Notes: generated by a model not told the origin, from the letters alone. A DNA stretch of 64,000 nucleotides from Mesoaciditoga sp. (GCA_002878315.1 PNIW01000032.1:1-64000); one strand, 5' to 3'; shown: positions 53,186-61,817, counted from the first letter of the stretch. Made by a program: numbers and translations.

Positions 53186-54450
53186 TTTATCGCCTTCGCA
53201 AATTCGTGTGCTTTGTATGTTATATTTCCAGCCCCCATAAAAAGATAAAGATCCCCATCGGTCTTTTTCAAAAGTTCTATTATTTCATCCATCTTAGAGA
53301 AGAAAGCCATTTTTCCACTTGCCTTAAGATCTTCTGCAAGTATTTTCGAATCGAGACCATTTTGATCTTCAAACGCACCAAATATCTCTGTGACGTATAT
53401 CTCATCCGCCATCGATAAAACCTCTGCGAATTGTGATCTGAATTTTGAGAATCTTGTATACCTGTGAGGTTCAAAGATCGCTATCACTTTTTTAAAATAT
53501 TTCCTTACCGAAGTAAGAGCGGATCTTATCTCATCGGGCGTGTGGGCGTAATCGTCTATCACAAAAGGATTCTTTTTTATAACTTCTAACCTTCTTTTAA
53601 GTCCTGGATAATCTTTCAAAGACTCAGCGCAATATTTTAAGGGAATCCCTAACAGGATTCCTCCGGCAATTGCCATGGTGGCATTTGACATCTGGTGAAC
53701 TCCGGCGATCGGAAGGGAAACGAAGGCCTCTTCGTTCATGTATTTAACTTTGAAATTTTGCGCGTTGAAAGTTGACTCGAGAGGTTCGTAGGACATCCTT
53801 TCACCCGGCCCTACCTTTATCGATGCGGGAAAATCAAAGTCGTAAGGCACAACCGTATATTTTGATCTTTTAAGAAAATTCGTGATCTTTTCTAATTGTA
53901 ATTGCTCGCTATTTTTGTACCTGTCGAGATGATCGTATCTGAGGTTTGTCAATATTCCTATCTCCGCGCTTATCTCTTCCATCTTTGGATCAGATTCGTC
54001 GACCTCAAGGATGACTCCGTTCTTTCCAAATCTAAATGTGCTATCAAAACCTATGGGAATTGCCCCACATATCATCGAAGAATCGATCCCATTTTTCGTC
54101 GCGATCCATTGTGACATGAAGGTTGTAGAACTTTTCCCGTCAGTGCCTGTGACTCCTACCGTCGCCTTTATGTTCGAAATCACAAAATCCATTCTCTCCA
54201 TTACGCGAAATCCTTTACTCTTGAATTCCGCGACATCCTTACTCGGAACGGCTGAAGAAACGACTACCAAATCGGGGCTATCTATTATCTCATTGCTTCC
54301 TATCTTGATCTTTATTCCGTTCTCGATCAAAGTCTCTATCATCGGTCCGTTCGAAAGGTCTGAACCCGTAACTTCATGCCCGTTAGATTTTGACCATAAA
54401 GCAAGAGCGCTCAATCCCATTCCACCTATGCCTACAAAATGTATCTTCAT
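53179..54450 (-). CDS. murC: UDP-N-acetylmuramate-L-alanine ligase MurC
   Basis: Adds L-alanine to UDP-MurNAc in peptidoglycan synthesis. The ~423-residue protein has the N-terminal UDP-binding motif HFVGIGGMGLSALA, the ATP-binding loop GVTGTDGKSSTT (Asp replaces the more common His), the ILTNLRYDHLDRY segment, and the C-terminal ligase domain with DDYAHTPDEIRSAL and FEPHRYTR. The start was placed at ATG 54450 behind AGGAG. The gene is outside any cell-division cluster, between tatD and comM. Somewhat short, but within the MurC range. Confidence 0.92.
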   Translation of the reverse strand: MKIHFVGIGGMGLSALALWSKSNGHEVTGSDLSNGPMIETLIENGIKIKIGSNEIIDSPDLVVVSSAVPSKDVAEFKSKGFRVMERMDFVISNIKATVGVTGTDGKSSTTFMSQWIATKNGIDSSMICGAIPIGFDSTFRFGKNGVILEVDESDPKMEEISAEIGILTNLRYDHLDRYKNSEQLQLEKITNFLKRSKYTVVPYDFDFPASIKVGPGERMSYEPLESTFNAQNFKVKYMNEEAFVSLPIAGVHQMSNATMAIAGGILLGIPLKYCAESLKDYPGLKRRLEVIKKNPFVIDDYAHTPDEIRSALTSVRKYFKKVIAIFEPHRYTRFSKFRSQFAEVLSMADEIYVTEIFGAFEDQNGLDSKILAEDLKASGKMAFFSKMDEIIELLKKTDGDLYLFMGAGNITYKAHEFAKAIKW

Positions 54451-54461
54451 CTCTGCTCCTC

Positions 54462-55958
54462 TCAAATGGAAAATGCTCTTTTTCTGTACTGCATCGCTTC
54501 TGCTATGTGGGAAATCTCTATCTTTTCTGATTTTGAAAGGTCTGCTATCGTTCTTGAGACCTTGAGTATTTTCTCCATTGTCCTTGCAGTCAGTCCTAAT
54601 TTTTTCGCGGCATTTTTGAAGAATTCTTCCTCTTTCGGCCCGAGCTTACAAAATTTTGTAACCTCTAAGGCATTCATCTTTCCATTTAACTTGCCAGCCC
54701 TCTTCATTTGAATCTCTGCCGCTTCCATAACCCTTTCTCTTATCTTTGAAGAAGATTCTGAAGGTTTCATCGAAGTGTATTTATCGTAATCTACCTTGGG
54801 AACATCGATGAAGATATCTATTCTGTCTTCTATCGGGCCAGAAATCTTCTTGTTATATCTCTCGATCTGCGGAATAGTGCATGTGCAATGATGGACTCCA
54901 TCCTCGACTCCGAACCAACCGCAAGCGCATGGATTCTGGGACGCGATTAGAATGAACCTTGCGGGATATGTATGCGTTTCTTTGATCCTCGATACCGTTA
55001 TAATGCCATCTTCGAGAGGCTGCCTGAGCGCCTCGAGGACATCCCTTCTGAACTCTGGAAGTTCATCCATGAAAATCACGCCGTTATGTGCAAGAGTTAC
55101 CTCTCCAGGCTTTGCGTTATTTCCACCTCCGACTATCGATGCGAGAGAGGCGCTGTGATGCGGCGTACGAAAAGGCCTTGACGTGATTGGCTTTCCGTCA
55201 AGAAGGCCGGCAATCGAGTATATCTTTGTTGATTCGAGTATTTCGTCAAATGTCATTTCAGGTAGAATTGTCGGAAATCTTCTTGCAAGCATTGTCTTTC
55301 CCGATCCCGGAGGACCTTTCATTAACACGTTGTGAAAACCACTTGCCGCGATTTCCAACGCACGTTTTGCGATCTCCTGGCCTCTTACCTCTGAAAAGTC
55401 GAGATCGTATTTAGCCTCTATTTTAAAATCTTTGAAAGAGATCTCCTTAAACTCTCTTTCTCCAGATATTATGCTCACAGCCGTTCTTAAATTATCCGCA
55501 GCGTATATGCCTTCTCCCCTTGTAAGAGAAACTTCGGGGATATTTTCTCGAGGAATTACAGCCTTTCCTTTTTTTGATATCATAATTGGCAATGCCCCGT
55601 CAACCCTTCTAATCGTGCCATCCAAGCCAAGTTCTCCTATCAAAAGCCATTCTCCTCTTATTTCTATCTTTCCGGCTGCCATAAGAATGGAGATGGCAAT
55701 TGGAAGATCAAGCAATGTGCCTTCCTTTTTCACGTCCCCCGGTGCAAGATTGACGGTTATATAACCGTGAGGCATTTCAAATCCTGAATTCTTTATCGCG
55801 CTTATGACCCTTTTCTTGCTTTCTTTTATTGCCGTGTCTCCAAGACCGACAATTTCTAAGTCCTGCCTTACAGATCTTGTATTCAAATCGGCCTCAACGT
55901 CTACTTCCAAAACGTCAAAACCTGACAGGACTGCACTTTTAACTTTTGAGTAATGCAA
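54462..55958 (-). CDS. comM: YifB/ComM-family Mg-chelatase-like AAA ATPase
   Basis: A ~498-residue protein. The N-terminal Lon-protease-like domain (SKVKSAVLSGFDVLEVDVEAD, EIVGLGDTAIKESKKRV) is followed by an AAA+ Mg-chelatase domain (Walker A GPPGSGKTMLA, Walker B FMDELPEF) and a C-terminal helical domain. ComM is a hexameric branch-migration helicase aiding DNA uptake recombination. The start was placed at TTG 55958, giving the usual family N-terminus, with GGGAGG six bases upstream; an in-frame ATG at 56000 adds 14 unrelated residues. Confidence 0.92.
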   Translation of the reverse strand: MHYSKVKSAVLSGFDVLEVDVEADLNTRSVRQDLEIVGLGDTAIKESKKRVISAIKNSGFEMPHGYITVNLAPGDVKKEGTLLDLPIAISILMAAGKIEIRGEWLLIGELGLDGTIRRVDGALPIMISKKGKAVIPRENIPEVSLTRGEGIYAADNLRTAVSIISGEREFKEISFKDFKIEAKYDLDFSEVRGQEIAKRALEIAASGFHNVLMKGPPGSGKTMLARRFPTILPEMTFDEILESTKIYSIAGLLDGKPITSRPFRTPHHSASLASIVGGGNNAKPGEVTLAHNGVIFMDELPEFRRDVLEALRQPLEDGIITVSRIKETHTYPARFILIASQNPCACGWFGVEDGVHHCTCTIPQIERYNKKISGPIEDRIDIFIDVPKVDYDKYTSMKPSESSSKIRERVMEAAEIQMKRAGKLNGKMNALEVTKFCKLGPKEEEFFKNAAKKLGLTARTMEKILKVSRTIADLSKSEKIEISHIAEAMQYRKRAFSI

Positions 55959-56012
55959 GTGAAACCTCCCCCTTTCTAAAAAATTATACACTATTATCAA
56001 GGAGGTGGCGTT

Positions 56013-56627
56013 GTGAATTATTTAAATTTTTTAGAAGCGGTAATAATAATGATTGCCGTTACTCTTCCACTCTTGATAGGAAAGAATAAAAAGAATGAGG
56101 AAAATCTCTTTTGGGCCTCAATGGTTTCCGTAGTTCTCGCGATTATCGCAACCTTTGTTACAGGAAATGCAAATATAGGCGTTCTTAACTTCTCAAATTT
56201 TTGGGCCATTTTGATTCCTTTCATCGCTGGATTCATAACGTATGGAATTTACGGTCTCAATTTTGAAATTCAGTATTCAAAAATTTCCCCGATCACATGG
56301 CTTATCTTTATACCGATAATAGATACTCTTATTTTCAGACATATAGGCATTTTATATACATCTGAAATGAACTTTAAGATTCAGGTACTCGCCTGGTTTT
56401 TCCCCGTTAATGTCTTTTTAATATCGATAATCGCTTCCTTGATTTATTTCTTTATTTATCTAAGAAATGGTGTCAAAGAAGCGATTGTGGATGCGGCCGT
56501 CTTTTTTGTGTTTGGAATGATAGCCGGATACATATATGTGAATTATGGAATTTTGACTGCCTTTGTGTCCGAACTTGTCTTCAATTTATGGAGGATAATC
56601 TTTGGAAGTATCAAATTTCAACGATAA
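56013..56627 (+). CDS. Membrane protein resembling CPBP (CAAX-protease-like) family, active site altered
   Basis: A 204-residue protein with about six membrane helices. IIDTLIFRHIGIL is placed like the CPBP motif EExxxR, but with Asp-Thr instead of the glutamates. FGMIAGYIYVNYG and SELVFNLW resemble the following motifs, with Glu in place of the usual His. This suggests a CPBP-fold protein without protease activity, but the resemblance is faint. The start is GTG behind GGAGGTGG. It overlaps a long in-frame extension of the next gene but not its true start. Function unknown. Confidence 0.6.
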   Translation: MNYLNFLEAVIIMIAVTLPLLIGKNKKNEENLFWASMVSVVLAIIATFVTGNANIGVLNFSNFWAILIPFIAGFITYGIYGLNFEIQYSKISPITWLIFIPIIDTLIFRHIGILYTSEMNFKIQVLAWFFPVNVFLISIIASLIYFFIYLRNGVKEAIVDAAVFFVFGMIAGYIYVNYGILTAFVSELVFNLWRIIFGSIKFQR

Positions 56628-56652
56628 ACGCATATGTTTGGAGGAGGATAAG

Positions 56653-57426
56653 ATGATATTTTTTCTGACAGACTGGGGGAACTCTTACTACGTTGGTGTT
56701 GCCAAAGGAGTCATCAATTCAATATCTCCCGACAGTAAGATCATAGACATTTCTCACAGCATAGATCTTTTTGATATAGAAGAAACTGCCCATATCATCG
56801 AAAGAGTCTTCAAAGATCTTCCACAAAGATCAACGTTACTTTGTGTCGTTGATCCGGGTGTTGGTTCGGAAAGAAAGGCGCTTGCGGTAGAGGCCAATGA
56901 AAGGTTCATCGTTGCGCCTGACAATGGCGTTTTGACAAGAATTTTAGATTTTTATGATGTAAAGGCCAGATCGATAGAAAATCCAAAATACATGTACAGA
57001 TATCCGCCGTCTAAAACATTCCATGGAAGAGATATCTTTGCCCCGGCCGCTGCTTACATAGAAAAAGGCGTCAGAATCGAGGAATTTGGTCCTGAGGTGG
57101 ATACATTTAAAAAAGTAGAAATCAAGCCTCCTTGTGTCTCGGTGGGAAAGATCGAGACATATGTCTCTTACGTGGACAGTTTTGGAAATTTAGAGACGAT
57201 CGTATCCATGAAGGATTTTTTGGATGCGGGCATTTCCGGGAAATACATTCTTTTAAACGGTAAAAGGGCGATCTTTACAGATAATTACGCCGATGGAAAG
57301 AAGGAATTCATTCTTGTTCATGTAGACAGTTCCGGATATTTTGAGATCTCCTCTTCAACCGGAAAGGCTTCCGAGATCCTCGGGTTGAAAAAAAGAGACA
57401 AAATAACTTTTGAAAATTTCGATTGA
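56653..57426 (+). CDS. S-adenosyl-L-methionine hydrolase (adenosine-forming), DUF62 family
   Basis: A ~257-residue enzyme of the SAM hydroxide adenosyltransferase family, hydrolysing SAM to adenosine and methionine. Family motifs are FLTDWGNSYYVGVAKG at the N-terminus, VVDPGVGSERKALAVE, APDNGVLT and KTFHGRDIFAPAAA. Fluorinase/chlorinase relatives carry an insertion loop that is not evident here. The start was placed at ATG 56653, with GGAGGA seven bases upstream. It lies after the CPBP-like gene and may share its transcript. Its product adenosine is also made by the SAH hydrolase at 4766-5974. Confidence 0.92.
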   Translation: MIFFLTDWGNSYYVGVAKGVINSISPDSKIIDISHSIDLFDIEETAHIIERVFKDLPQRSTLLCVVDPGVGSERKALAVEANERFIVAPDNGVLTRILDFYDVKARSIENPKYMYRYPPSKTFHGRDIFAPAAAYIEKGVRIEEFGPEVDTFKKVEIKPPCVSVGKIETYVSYVDSFGNLETIVSMKDFLDAGISGKYILLNGKRAIFTDNYADGKKEFILVHVDSSGYFEISSSTGKASEILGLKKRDKITFENFD

Positions 57427-57447
57427 AGATTGAAAATTTGAATTTGA

Positions 57448-57453
57448 TATAAT
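57448..57453 (+). promoter_or_regulatory. Possible -10 element of the cytochrome b5-fusion gene
   Basis: TATAAT at 57448-57453, with a weak TTGAAG 19 bp upstream (57423-57428). It lies 36 bp before the chosen start codon. The promoter is plausible but not strong. Confidence 0.45.
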
Positions 57454-57488
57454 CGAAGGTGAGATTCAAACATTTAGGGGGAAAATAT

Positions 57489-58220
57489 ATGGAAGAGTTT
57501 GACGAGAAATCTCTTGCAAGGTACAACGGCAAGGACGAAAAGCGAATTTACATCGCCTACAAGGGAAAGGTTTACGATGTTACCGAAAGCAAATTGTGGA
57601 AGACCGGCACACATATGAACAGGCATTTTGCGGGGAAAGACCTTACAGATGAATTGCCGGCAGCGCCGCACGGGGAGGAAGTCTTTTCAAAATTCAAAAT
57701 TGTAGGCACATACAAAACCGGTACACACAAGACTCCATCCGATGAAAGAATCCCGAAATGGCTTTCCGATCTTATCGAAAAATATCCCGCCCTTAAAAGG
57801 CATCCTCATCCCATTCTCGTTCACTTTCCGCTCGCGTTTATGATAGGCACGAGTCTTTTTGCCTTGCTTTACGCCATATTCGGCGTGAAGTCTTTTGATA
57901 CCACCGCCTTCGATCTTATGGTTGCAGGTTTGGTATTCAGCGTTTTTGCCATAGCGTCGGGATTTTTCACGTGGTATCTCAATTACATGTCAAAGCCAAT
58001 AAAGGCCGTAATCATCAAGATTGTCTTTTCATTTGTACTCGATGCCGATGCGATAATTTTGATCTGGTGGAGATCCGCTTATCCCAACATTCTTATAAAT
58101 GTAAGGAATTTTTCCTTTGACAGTTTGATCTTTTTCATTATGACCTTGTTGCTCGCCTTTTTCGCGATGATAATAGGATACTACGGCGGAGAACTCGTCT
58201 ATCCCACAGGCAAGAAGTGA
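57489..58220 (+). CDS. Cytochrome b5-like domain fused to a DUF2231 membrane domain
   Basis: A ~243-residue fusion. Residues ~1-75 form a cytochrome b5-like heme or ligand domain (KRIYIAYKGKVYDVT, LWKTGTHMNRHFAGKDLT, PHGEEVFSKFKIVG) with several histidines. Residues ~105-240 carry four membrane helices in the DUF2231 pattern, beginning HPHPILVHFPLAF, a histidine-rich motif often linked to heme. The protein is probably a membrane heme-binding redox protein, cytosolic domain first. The start was set at ATG 57489 behind AGGGGG. No electron-transfer partner is adjacent. Confidence 0.82.
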   Translation: MEEFDEKSLARYNGKDEKRIYIAYKGKVYDVTESKLWKTGTHMNRHFAGKDLTDELPAAPHGEEVFSKFKIVGTYKTGTHKTPSDERIPKWLSDLIEKYPALKRHPHPILVHFPLAFMIGTSLFALLYAIFGVKSFDTTAFDLMVAGLVFSVFAIASGFFTWYLNYMSKPIKAVIIKIVFSFVLDADAIILIWWRSAYPNILINVRNFSFDSLIFFIMTLLLAFFAMIIGYYGGELVYPTGKK

Positions 58221-58233
58221 TCGATTTGTGCTA

Positions 58234-58263
58234 TTGACAAATTCTTTCAATATGTTGTAGAAT
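58234..58263 (+). promoter_or_regulatory. Promoter of the tRNA-rpmG-nusG block
   Basis: TTGACA (58234-58239), an 18-bp spacer and TAGAAT (58258-58263), directly before tRNA-Thr. A strong promoter for the stable-RNA and translation genes that follow. Confidence 0.88.
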
Positions 58264-58274
58264 ACACAAGGATT

Positions 58275-58347
58275 GCCAGCGTAGCTCAGTCGGTAGAGCA
58301 ACTGATTTGTAATCAGTTGGTCGGGGGTTCAAGTCCCTTCGCTGGCT
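58275..58347 (+). tRNA. tRNA-Thr (TGT)
   Basis: Complete cloverleaf with acceptor stem GCCAGCG/CGCTGGC and discriminator T. The anticodon loop TTTGTAA contains TGT. CCA is not encoded. It is followed four bases later by tRNA-Tyr. Confidence 0.97.
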
Positions 58348-58351
58348 GTTA

Positions 58352-58435
58352 GGAGAGGTGCCCGAGTGGCCAATGGGGACGGACTGTAAATCCGTTGGCG
58401 GATCGCCTTCGATGGTTCAAATCCATCCCTCTCCA
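58352..58435 (+). tRNA. tRNA-Tyr (GTA)
   Basis: Class II-like tRNA with an extended variable arm. The acceptor stem GGAGAGG pairs with CCTCTCC, with discriminator A at 435. The anticodon loop CTGTAAA contains GTA at 58386-58388. A genomic CCA follows at 58436-58438. rpmG begins 15 bp later. Confidence 0.97.
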
Positions 58436-58452
58436 CCATAGAGAGGTGGATC

Positions 58453-58611
58453 ATGGCAAAGAACACAAAAAACTTCGTTTCTCTTGAATGTACTGAATGC
58501 AAGTCAAGAAATTACGTTGTGAAAAAAAGCAGGGGACAAAAAGAAAAACTTGAATTGAGAAAGTATTGCCCTAAGTGCAAAAAGCATACGGTTCACAAGG
58601 AAGTCAAGTGA
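58453..58611 (+). CDS. rpmG: 50S ribosomal protein L33
   Basis: A 52-residue ribosomal protein, beginning [19 protein letters not shown] and containing two CxxC pairs (CTEC and CPKC) that bind zinc, so this is the zinc-type L33. AGAGGTG precedes the ATG. The gene lies between tRNA-Tyr and tRNA-Trp upstream of secE-nusG, a widely conserved order. It is too short for many ORF searches. Confidence 0.97.
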   Translation: MAKNTKNFVSLECTECKSRNYVVKKSRGQKEKLELRKYCPKCKKHTVHKEVK

Positions 58612-58616
58612 AAAGT

Positions 58617-58689
58617 AGGCCCGTAGCTCAACTGGCAGAGCACCGGTCTCCAAAACCGGGGGTTGTGGGTTCGATCCCTACCGGGCCTG
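58617..58689 (+). tRNA. tRNA-Trp (CCA)
   Basis: Complete cloverleaf with acceptor stem AGGCCCG/CGGGCCT and discriminator G. The anticodon loop CTCCAAA contains CCA. Genomic CCA follows at 58690-58692. It lies between rpmG and secE, the usual position. Confidence 0.97.
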
Positions 58690-58710
58690 CCATATTTGTG
58701 AGGTGAAGAA

Positions 58711-58908
58711 ATGGCAGATGTAGGGAAATTTTTCAGAGAAGTCAAAAGTGAAGCCCAAAAAACGAACTGGCCTACGAGAAGCAAATTGTTCTCTTCGGCG
58801 GCCATCGTGCTTCTTATCCTTTTTGTTACCGGAGTTTACTTCTGGCTTCTTGATCTTGGTTTTTCAAACCTGACGAGTTGGATTTTGTCTGCCCTCGGAA
58901 TAAGATAA
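58711..58908 (+). CDS. secE: Protein translocase subunit SecE
   Basis: A 65-residue, single-spanning SecE. The conserved amphipathic segment KFFREVKSEAQKTNWPTR precedes the membrane helix (residues ~28-50). It stabilises SecY. GAGGTGA lies before the ATG. It is followed one base later by nusG, as in most bacteria. Confidence 0.96.
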   Translation: MADVGKFFREVKSEAQKTNWPTRSKLFSSAAIVLLILFVTGVYFWLLDLGFSNLTSWILSALGIR

Positions 58909-58909
58909 A

Positions 58910-59977
58910 ATGAAAAAATCATGGTACATAGTGCAGACCTACGCAGGTCTTGAGGAAACTGTTAAAGAGGCTATAGAACAAAAAAGAGATCAGTTGAATT
59001 TATCCGAATTCATCGGGAGAGTTTTTATACCCGAGGAAAAGGTTGTAGATATAAAGAGCGGTCCGGTTGAGAAGATAAGGATACCAGCGACGGCTAAATT
59101 TCATGTGAATTCCGGAGATGACGTTGTAAAAGATCAAATAATAGCCGAGTTACCGGAGGTCCATTCCAAACATGACGGCAGGGTTGTGGAAGTAAGGAAT
59201 ATGAGAAAGCTTGTCGTTGAATCCATAGACAGAAAAAACAGCAGAACATATTACATACCAGCCTCAACCGGAATAGAAAATGGCATAAGGCTTGGTGCTA
59301 AACTTACTGAAGGAATGCCGATATCCAAAGATAAATCTTTCTTTTGCGAAATAGACGGCAAAGTTGTCCAAAATGATAGAGTGAAAAAGATCGTAATTCA
59401 GCCGGAAGGAAATGAAGAACAGGATTTTTATTTTGTTCCGATTGAATGCTTTAACAAAGAGATAAAGGTAAACAAATACGTCCGTGTCGGCGAAAAAATA
59501 GCCGACAAAAAGGTCTTTCTCTCTCCAACTTCCGGTGTGGTCGAAATAGATGCTTTTGGCGCATACAAAGAGGTAAGAATCTCGAAGGTCATTTCAAAAA
59601 GACTCTTTCCTGGTTATGTTTTTGTCGAGATGTTTATGAACGAAGACAGTTGGGAAATAGTGAAAAATACCGAACATGTGATAAATTTTGTTTCGAATGC
59701 CGGACAGCCAATTCCTTTGAAGTCTCGAGATGTTAACGCTCTGCTTTCTTTGATGAATGAGAAGAAAACATCGAAGGCCACTGAAGAGATAAAGATAAAG
59801 ATCAATTTGGAAGTTGGTGAAAGGGTTAAGATAAAAAGTGGGCCTTTTGAAGGATTTTCTGGAACTGTAAAAGAAATTAAGCCCGATAAAAAAGAGGTTA
59901 CAGTCGCTGTAACGATCTTTGGAAGAGAAACGCCTGTTGTCTTGAATGTGGCCGAGGTTGAAAAATCTGTTTCTTGA
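58910..59977 (+). CDS. nusG: Transcription antitermination factor NusG, Thermotoga-type with inserted domain
   Basis: A 355-residue NusG, twice the usual ~180. The N-terminal NGN domain starts WYIVQTYAGLEETVKEAIEQ and resumes after a large insertion (residues ~50-225) with ISKRLFPGYVFVEMFM. The insertion includes the acetyl/lipoyl-like hammerhead pattern TSGVVEIDAFGAYKEV. The KOW domain (VGERVKIKSGPFEGFSGTV) is at the C-terminus. This architecture is known from Thermotoga, where the insert lies inside the NGN domain, and is the best lineage marker in the window. Confidence 0.97.
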   Translation: MKKSWYIVQTYAGLEETVKEAIEQKRDQLNLSEFIGRVFIPEEKVVDIKSGPVEKIRIPATAKFHVNSGDDVVKDQIIAELPEVHSKHDGRVVEVRNMRKLVVESIDRKNSRTYYIPASTGIENGIRLGAKLTEGMPISKDKSFFCEIDGKVVQNDRVKKIVIQPEGNEEQDFYFVPIECFNKEIKVNKYVRVGEKIADKKVFLSPTSGVVEIDAFGAYKEVRISKVISKRLFPGYVFVEMFMNEDSWEIVKNTEHVINFVSNAGQPIPLKSRDVNALLSLMNEKKTSKATEEIKIKINLEVGERVKIKSGPFEGFSGTVKEIKPDKKEVTVAVTIFGRETPVVLNVAEVEKSVS

Positions 59978-60026
59978 CGATAAAGTGGGAGGGTTAAACC
60001 CGAAATAACCACAAGGAGGTTTTTGT

Positions 60027-60455
60027 ATGGCAACTAAAAAGTTGATAAGACAGGTCAAATTGCAAATTCCGGCCGGAAAAGCAACCCCTGCTCCACCGGT
60101 AGGTCCTGCGCTTGGACAGCACGGTGTGAACATAATGGCCTTTTGCAAACAGTTCAACGCCGAAACGGCAAAACAAGCGGGAATGATTCTGCCAGTCGTA
60201 ATAAACATTTATGAAGACAGATCTTTCACGTTTGTAACGAAGACTCCACCTGCCGCCGTTCTTATAAAAAAGGCTGCCGGTATTGAAAGTGGATCTGGAG
60301 AACCGAACAAAAACAAGGTTGGAAAGATAACAAAAGCGCAACTGCTCGAAATAGCGAAGATAAAGATGCCAGATCTAAATGCCAACGATCTTGAGGCAGC
60401 CGCAAAAATAATCGCTGGAACGGCCAGAAGTATGGGCGTAGAAATAGTGGGGTAA
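60027..60455 (+). CDS. rplK: 50S ribosomal protein L11
   Basis: A 142-residue ribosomal protein of the GTPase-associated centre. It opens with [20 protein letters not shown] and continues [13 protein letters not shown]; the C-terminal rRNA-binding part contains [26 protein letters not shown] precedes the ATG. It is followed nine bases later by rplA. Confidence 0.98.
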   Translation: MATKKLIRQVKLQIPAGKATPAPPVGPALGQHGVNIMAFCKQFNAETAKQAGMILPVVINIYEDRSFTFVTKTPPAAVLIKKAAGIESGSGEPNKNKVGKITKAQLLEIAKIKMPDLNANDLEAAAKIIAGTARSMGVEIVG

Positions 60456-60464
60456 GGTGAGAAT

Positions 60465-61163
60465 ATGCCAAAGCATTCAAAAAGATACAACGAAATAGTA
60501 AAAAAGGTAGAAAGAGAAAAGTTTTATTCCCTTGAAGAAGCCGTTAAATTGATAAAAGAGATTGCCAACGCGAAATTCAACGAAACGATAGAACTTTCTC
60601 TCAAGACGGGAATAGATCCGAAGAAAAATGAGCAACAGGTGAGAAGTACTATTTCTCTTCCTCATGGCACTGGTAAAAATGTCAGAGTACTTGTCTTTGC
60701 AGTTGGACCGAATGCCCAGGCCGCAAAAGAAGCGGGGGCAGATTACGTTGGAGGAGAAGAACTTGCCCAGAAGATACTTTCCGAGGGCTTTACTGATTTT
60801 GATGTCGCGATAGCCTCTCCGGATACTATGGGATTCGTTGGGAAGTTGGGTAAAGTGCTTGGCCCGAGAGGATTGATGCCTTCTCCAAAATCTGGAACCG
60901 TTACGTCCAACGTTGCAGAAGCGGTTAAGTCCTTCAAGGCTGGAAGAGTAGAGGTAAGGAATGATAAGACGGGTAACCTTCACTTGCCGGTCGGGAAAAG
61001 AGATTTTGATGCCGAAAAACTTGCGGAAAATATAAAGTCCGCGGTTCAGCAGATAAATTCTTTGAGGCCACAAGGAGTAAAGGGTAGATTTTTGCAAAAG
61101 ATAGTTGTGAGCCCGACGATGGGACCCGGTGTGAAACTCGATTTGAGCCAGTTTGAAATTTAA
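60465..61163 (+). CDS. rplA: 50S ribosomal protein L1
   Basis: A 232-residue protein of the L1 stalk, also a translational regulator of the L11 operon in many bacteria. Recognised by the two-domain fold with [35 protein letters not shown] and the C-terminal [17 protein letters not shown]. It lies in the standard rplK-rplA order. Confidence 0.98.
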   Translation: MPKHSKRYNEIVKKVEREKFYSLEEAVKLIKEIANAKFNETIELSLKTGIDPKKNEQQVRSTISLPHGTGKNVRVLVFAVGPNAQAAKEAGADYVGGEELAQKILSEGFTDFDVAIASPDTMGFVGKLGKVLGPRGLMPSPKSGTVTSNVAEAVKSFKAGRVEVRNDKTGNLHLPVGKRDFDAEKLAENIKSAVQQINSLRPQGVKGRFLQKIVVSPTMGPGVKLDLSQFEI

Positions 61164-61167
61164 CTCA

Positions 61168-61257
61168 CAGCCGAAGACAGCGGGTTTCTAAAATTTTCCC
61201 GCCGAGGCGCGTGATCTGATTTTTATAGATCAACGGCCTTATTGGGCCGTTTTTTTA
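61168..61257 (+). promoter_or_regulatory. L10 leader RNA with terminator
   Basis: Between rplA and rplJ lies the L10 leader: AGCCGAAGACAGCGGG near 61168, CCCGCCGAGGCGCG near 61199, matching the conserved leader bound by the L10(L12)4 complex. A hairpin GATCT/AGATC follows, then the terminator ACGGCC/GGCCGT (61233-61250) with seven T to 61256. L10 binding would stop its own operon. This is a known ribosomal-protein leader family. Confidence 0.85.
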
Positions 61258-61270
61258 AAGGAGGTATGTC

Positions 61271-61795
61271 ATGCTAAAACAGCAGAAGTTTGAAATAGTA
61301 GACAAACTTACATCTTCTCTTTCACAGTCAAATCTCATTCTTTTTACCGATTACAAAGGCATGAATGTTGAAACTATAAGCAAATTGAGAAGAGAACTTG
61401 CCAAAGCAAATGCCGAATACAAGGTTGTTAAGAACACTCTTTTGAAAATCTCCTTGAAGAATATGGGCCTTTACGTTGATTCCATCGACGATCATCTTCA
61501 AGGAACAACGGCAATACTCTACACATCGGGAGATCCGGTACTTGCGCTTAAGAGTTTTTACAAATTTTTGGACGAGAATGGCAACATTCCAGTTGTCAAA
61601 TCTGGATTTTTTGAGAAGAAGTTCATAACGGCGGAACAGGCAAAAGAATTCTCCAACTTGCCGCCGAAAGAGGTTTTACTGGCACAACTTGTCGGCCAGA
61701 TTCAGGCTCCTATTTATTCTTTGCATGCAGTATTGTCTGGAACTTTGAGAAAGTTGCTTTACGTTTTGGATGGAATAAAAGAAAAGAAATCTTGA
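61271..61795 (+). CDS. rplJ: 50S ribosomal protein L10
   Basis: A 174-residue protein that anchors L7/L12 dimers to the ribosome. The N-terminal rRNA-binding domain has LILFTDYKGMNVETISKLRR and the C-terminal helix binds L7/L12. GGAGG precedes the ATG. Regulated by the leader just upstream. Confidence 0.97.
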   Translation: MLKQQKFEIVDKLTSSLSQSNLILFTDYKGMNVETISKLRRELAKANAEYKVVKNTLLKISLKNMGLYVDSIDDHLQGTTAILYTSGDPVLALKSFYKFLDENGNIPVVKSGFFEKKFITAEQAKEFSNLPPKEVLLAQLVGQIQAPIYSLHAVLSGTLRKLLYVLDGIKEKKS

Positions 61796-61817
61796 AAATA
61801 TCATGGAGGTGTTTTGA

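Noticed and set aside
54111..54150. MurC ATP loop with TDGK instead of THGK as a sign of a different Mur ligase
   Set aside because: The N-terminal UDP-binding and C-terminal motifs fit MurC. A single substitution in the loop is not enough to change the call.
55432..55764. 110-codon ORF opposite comM
   Set aside because: Antisense frame of a well-conserved gene, without start signals.
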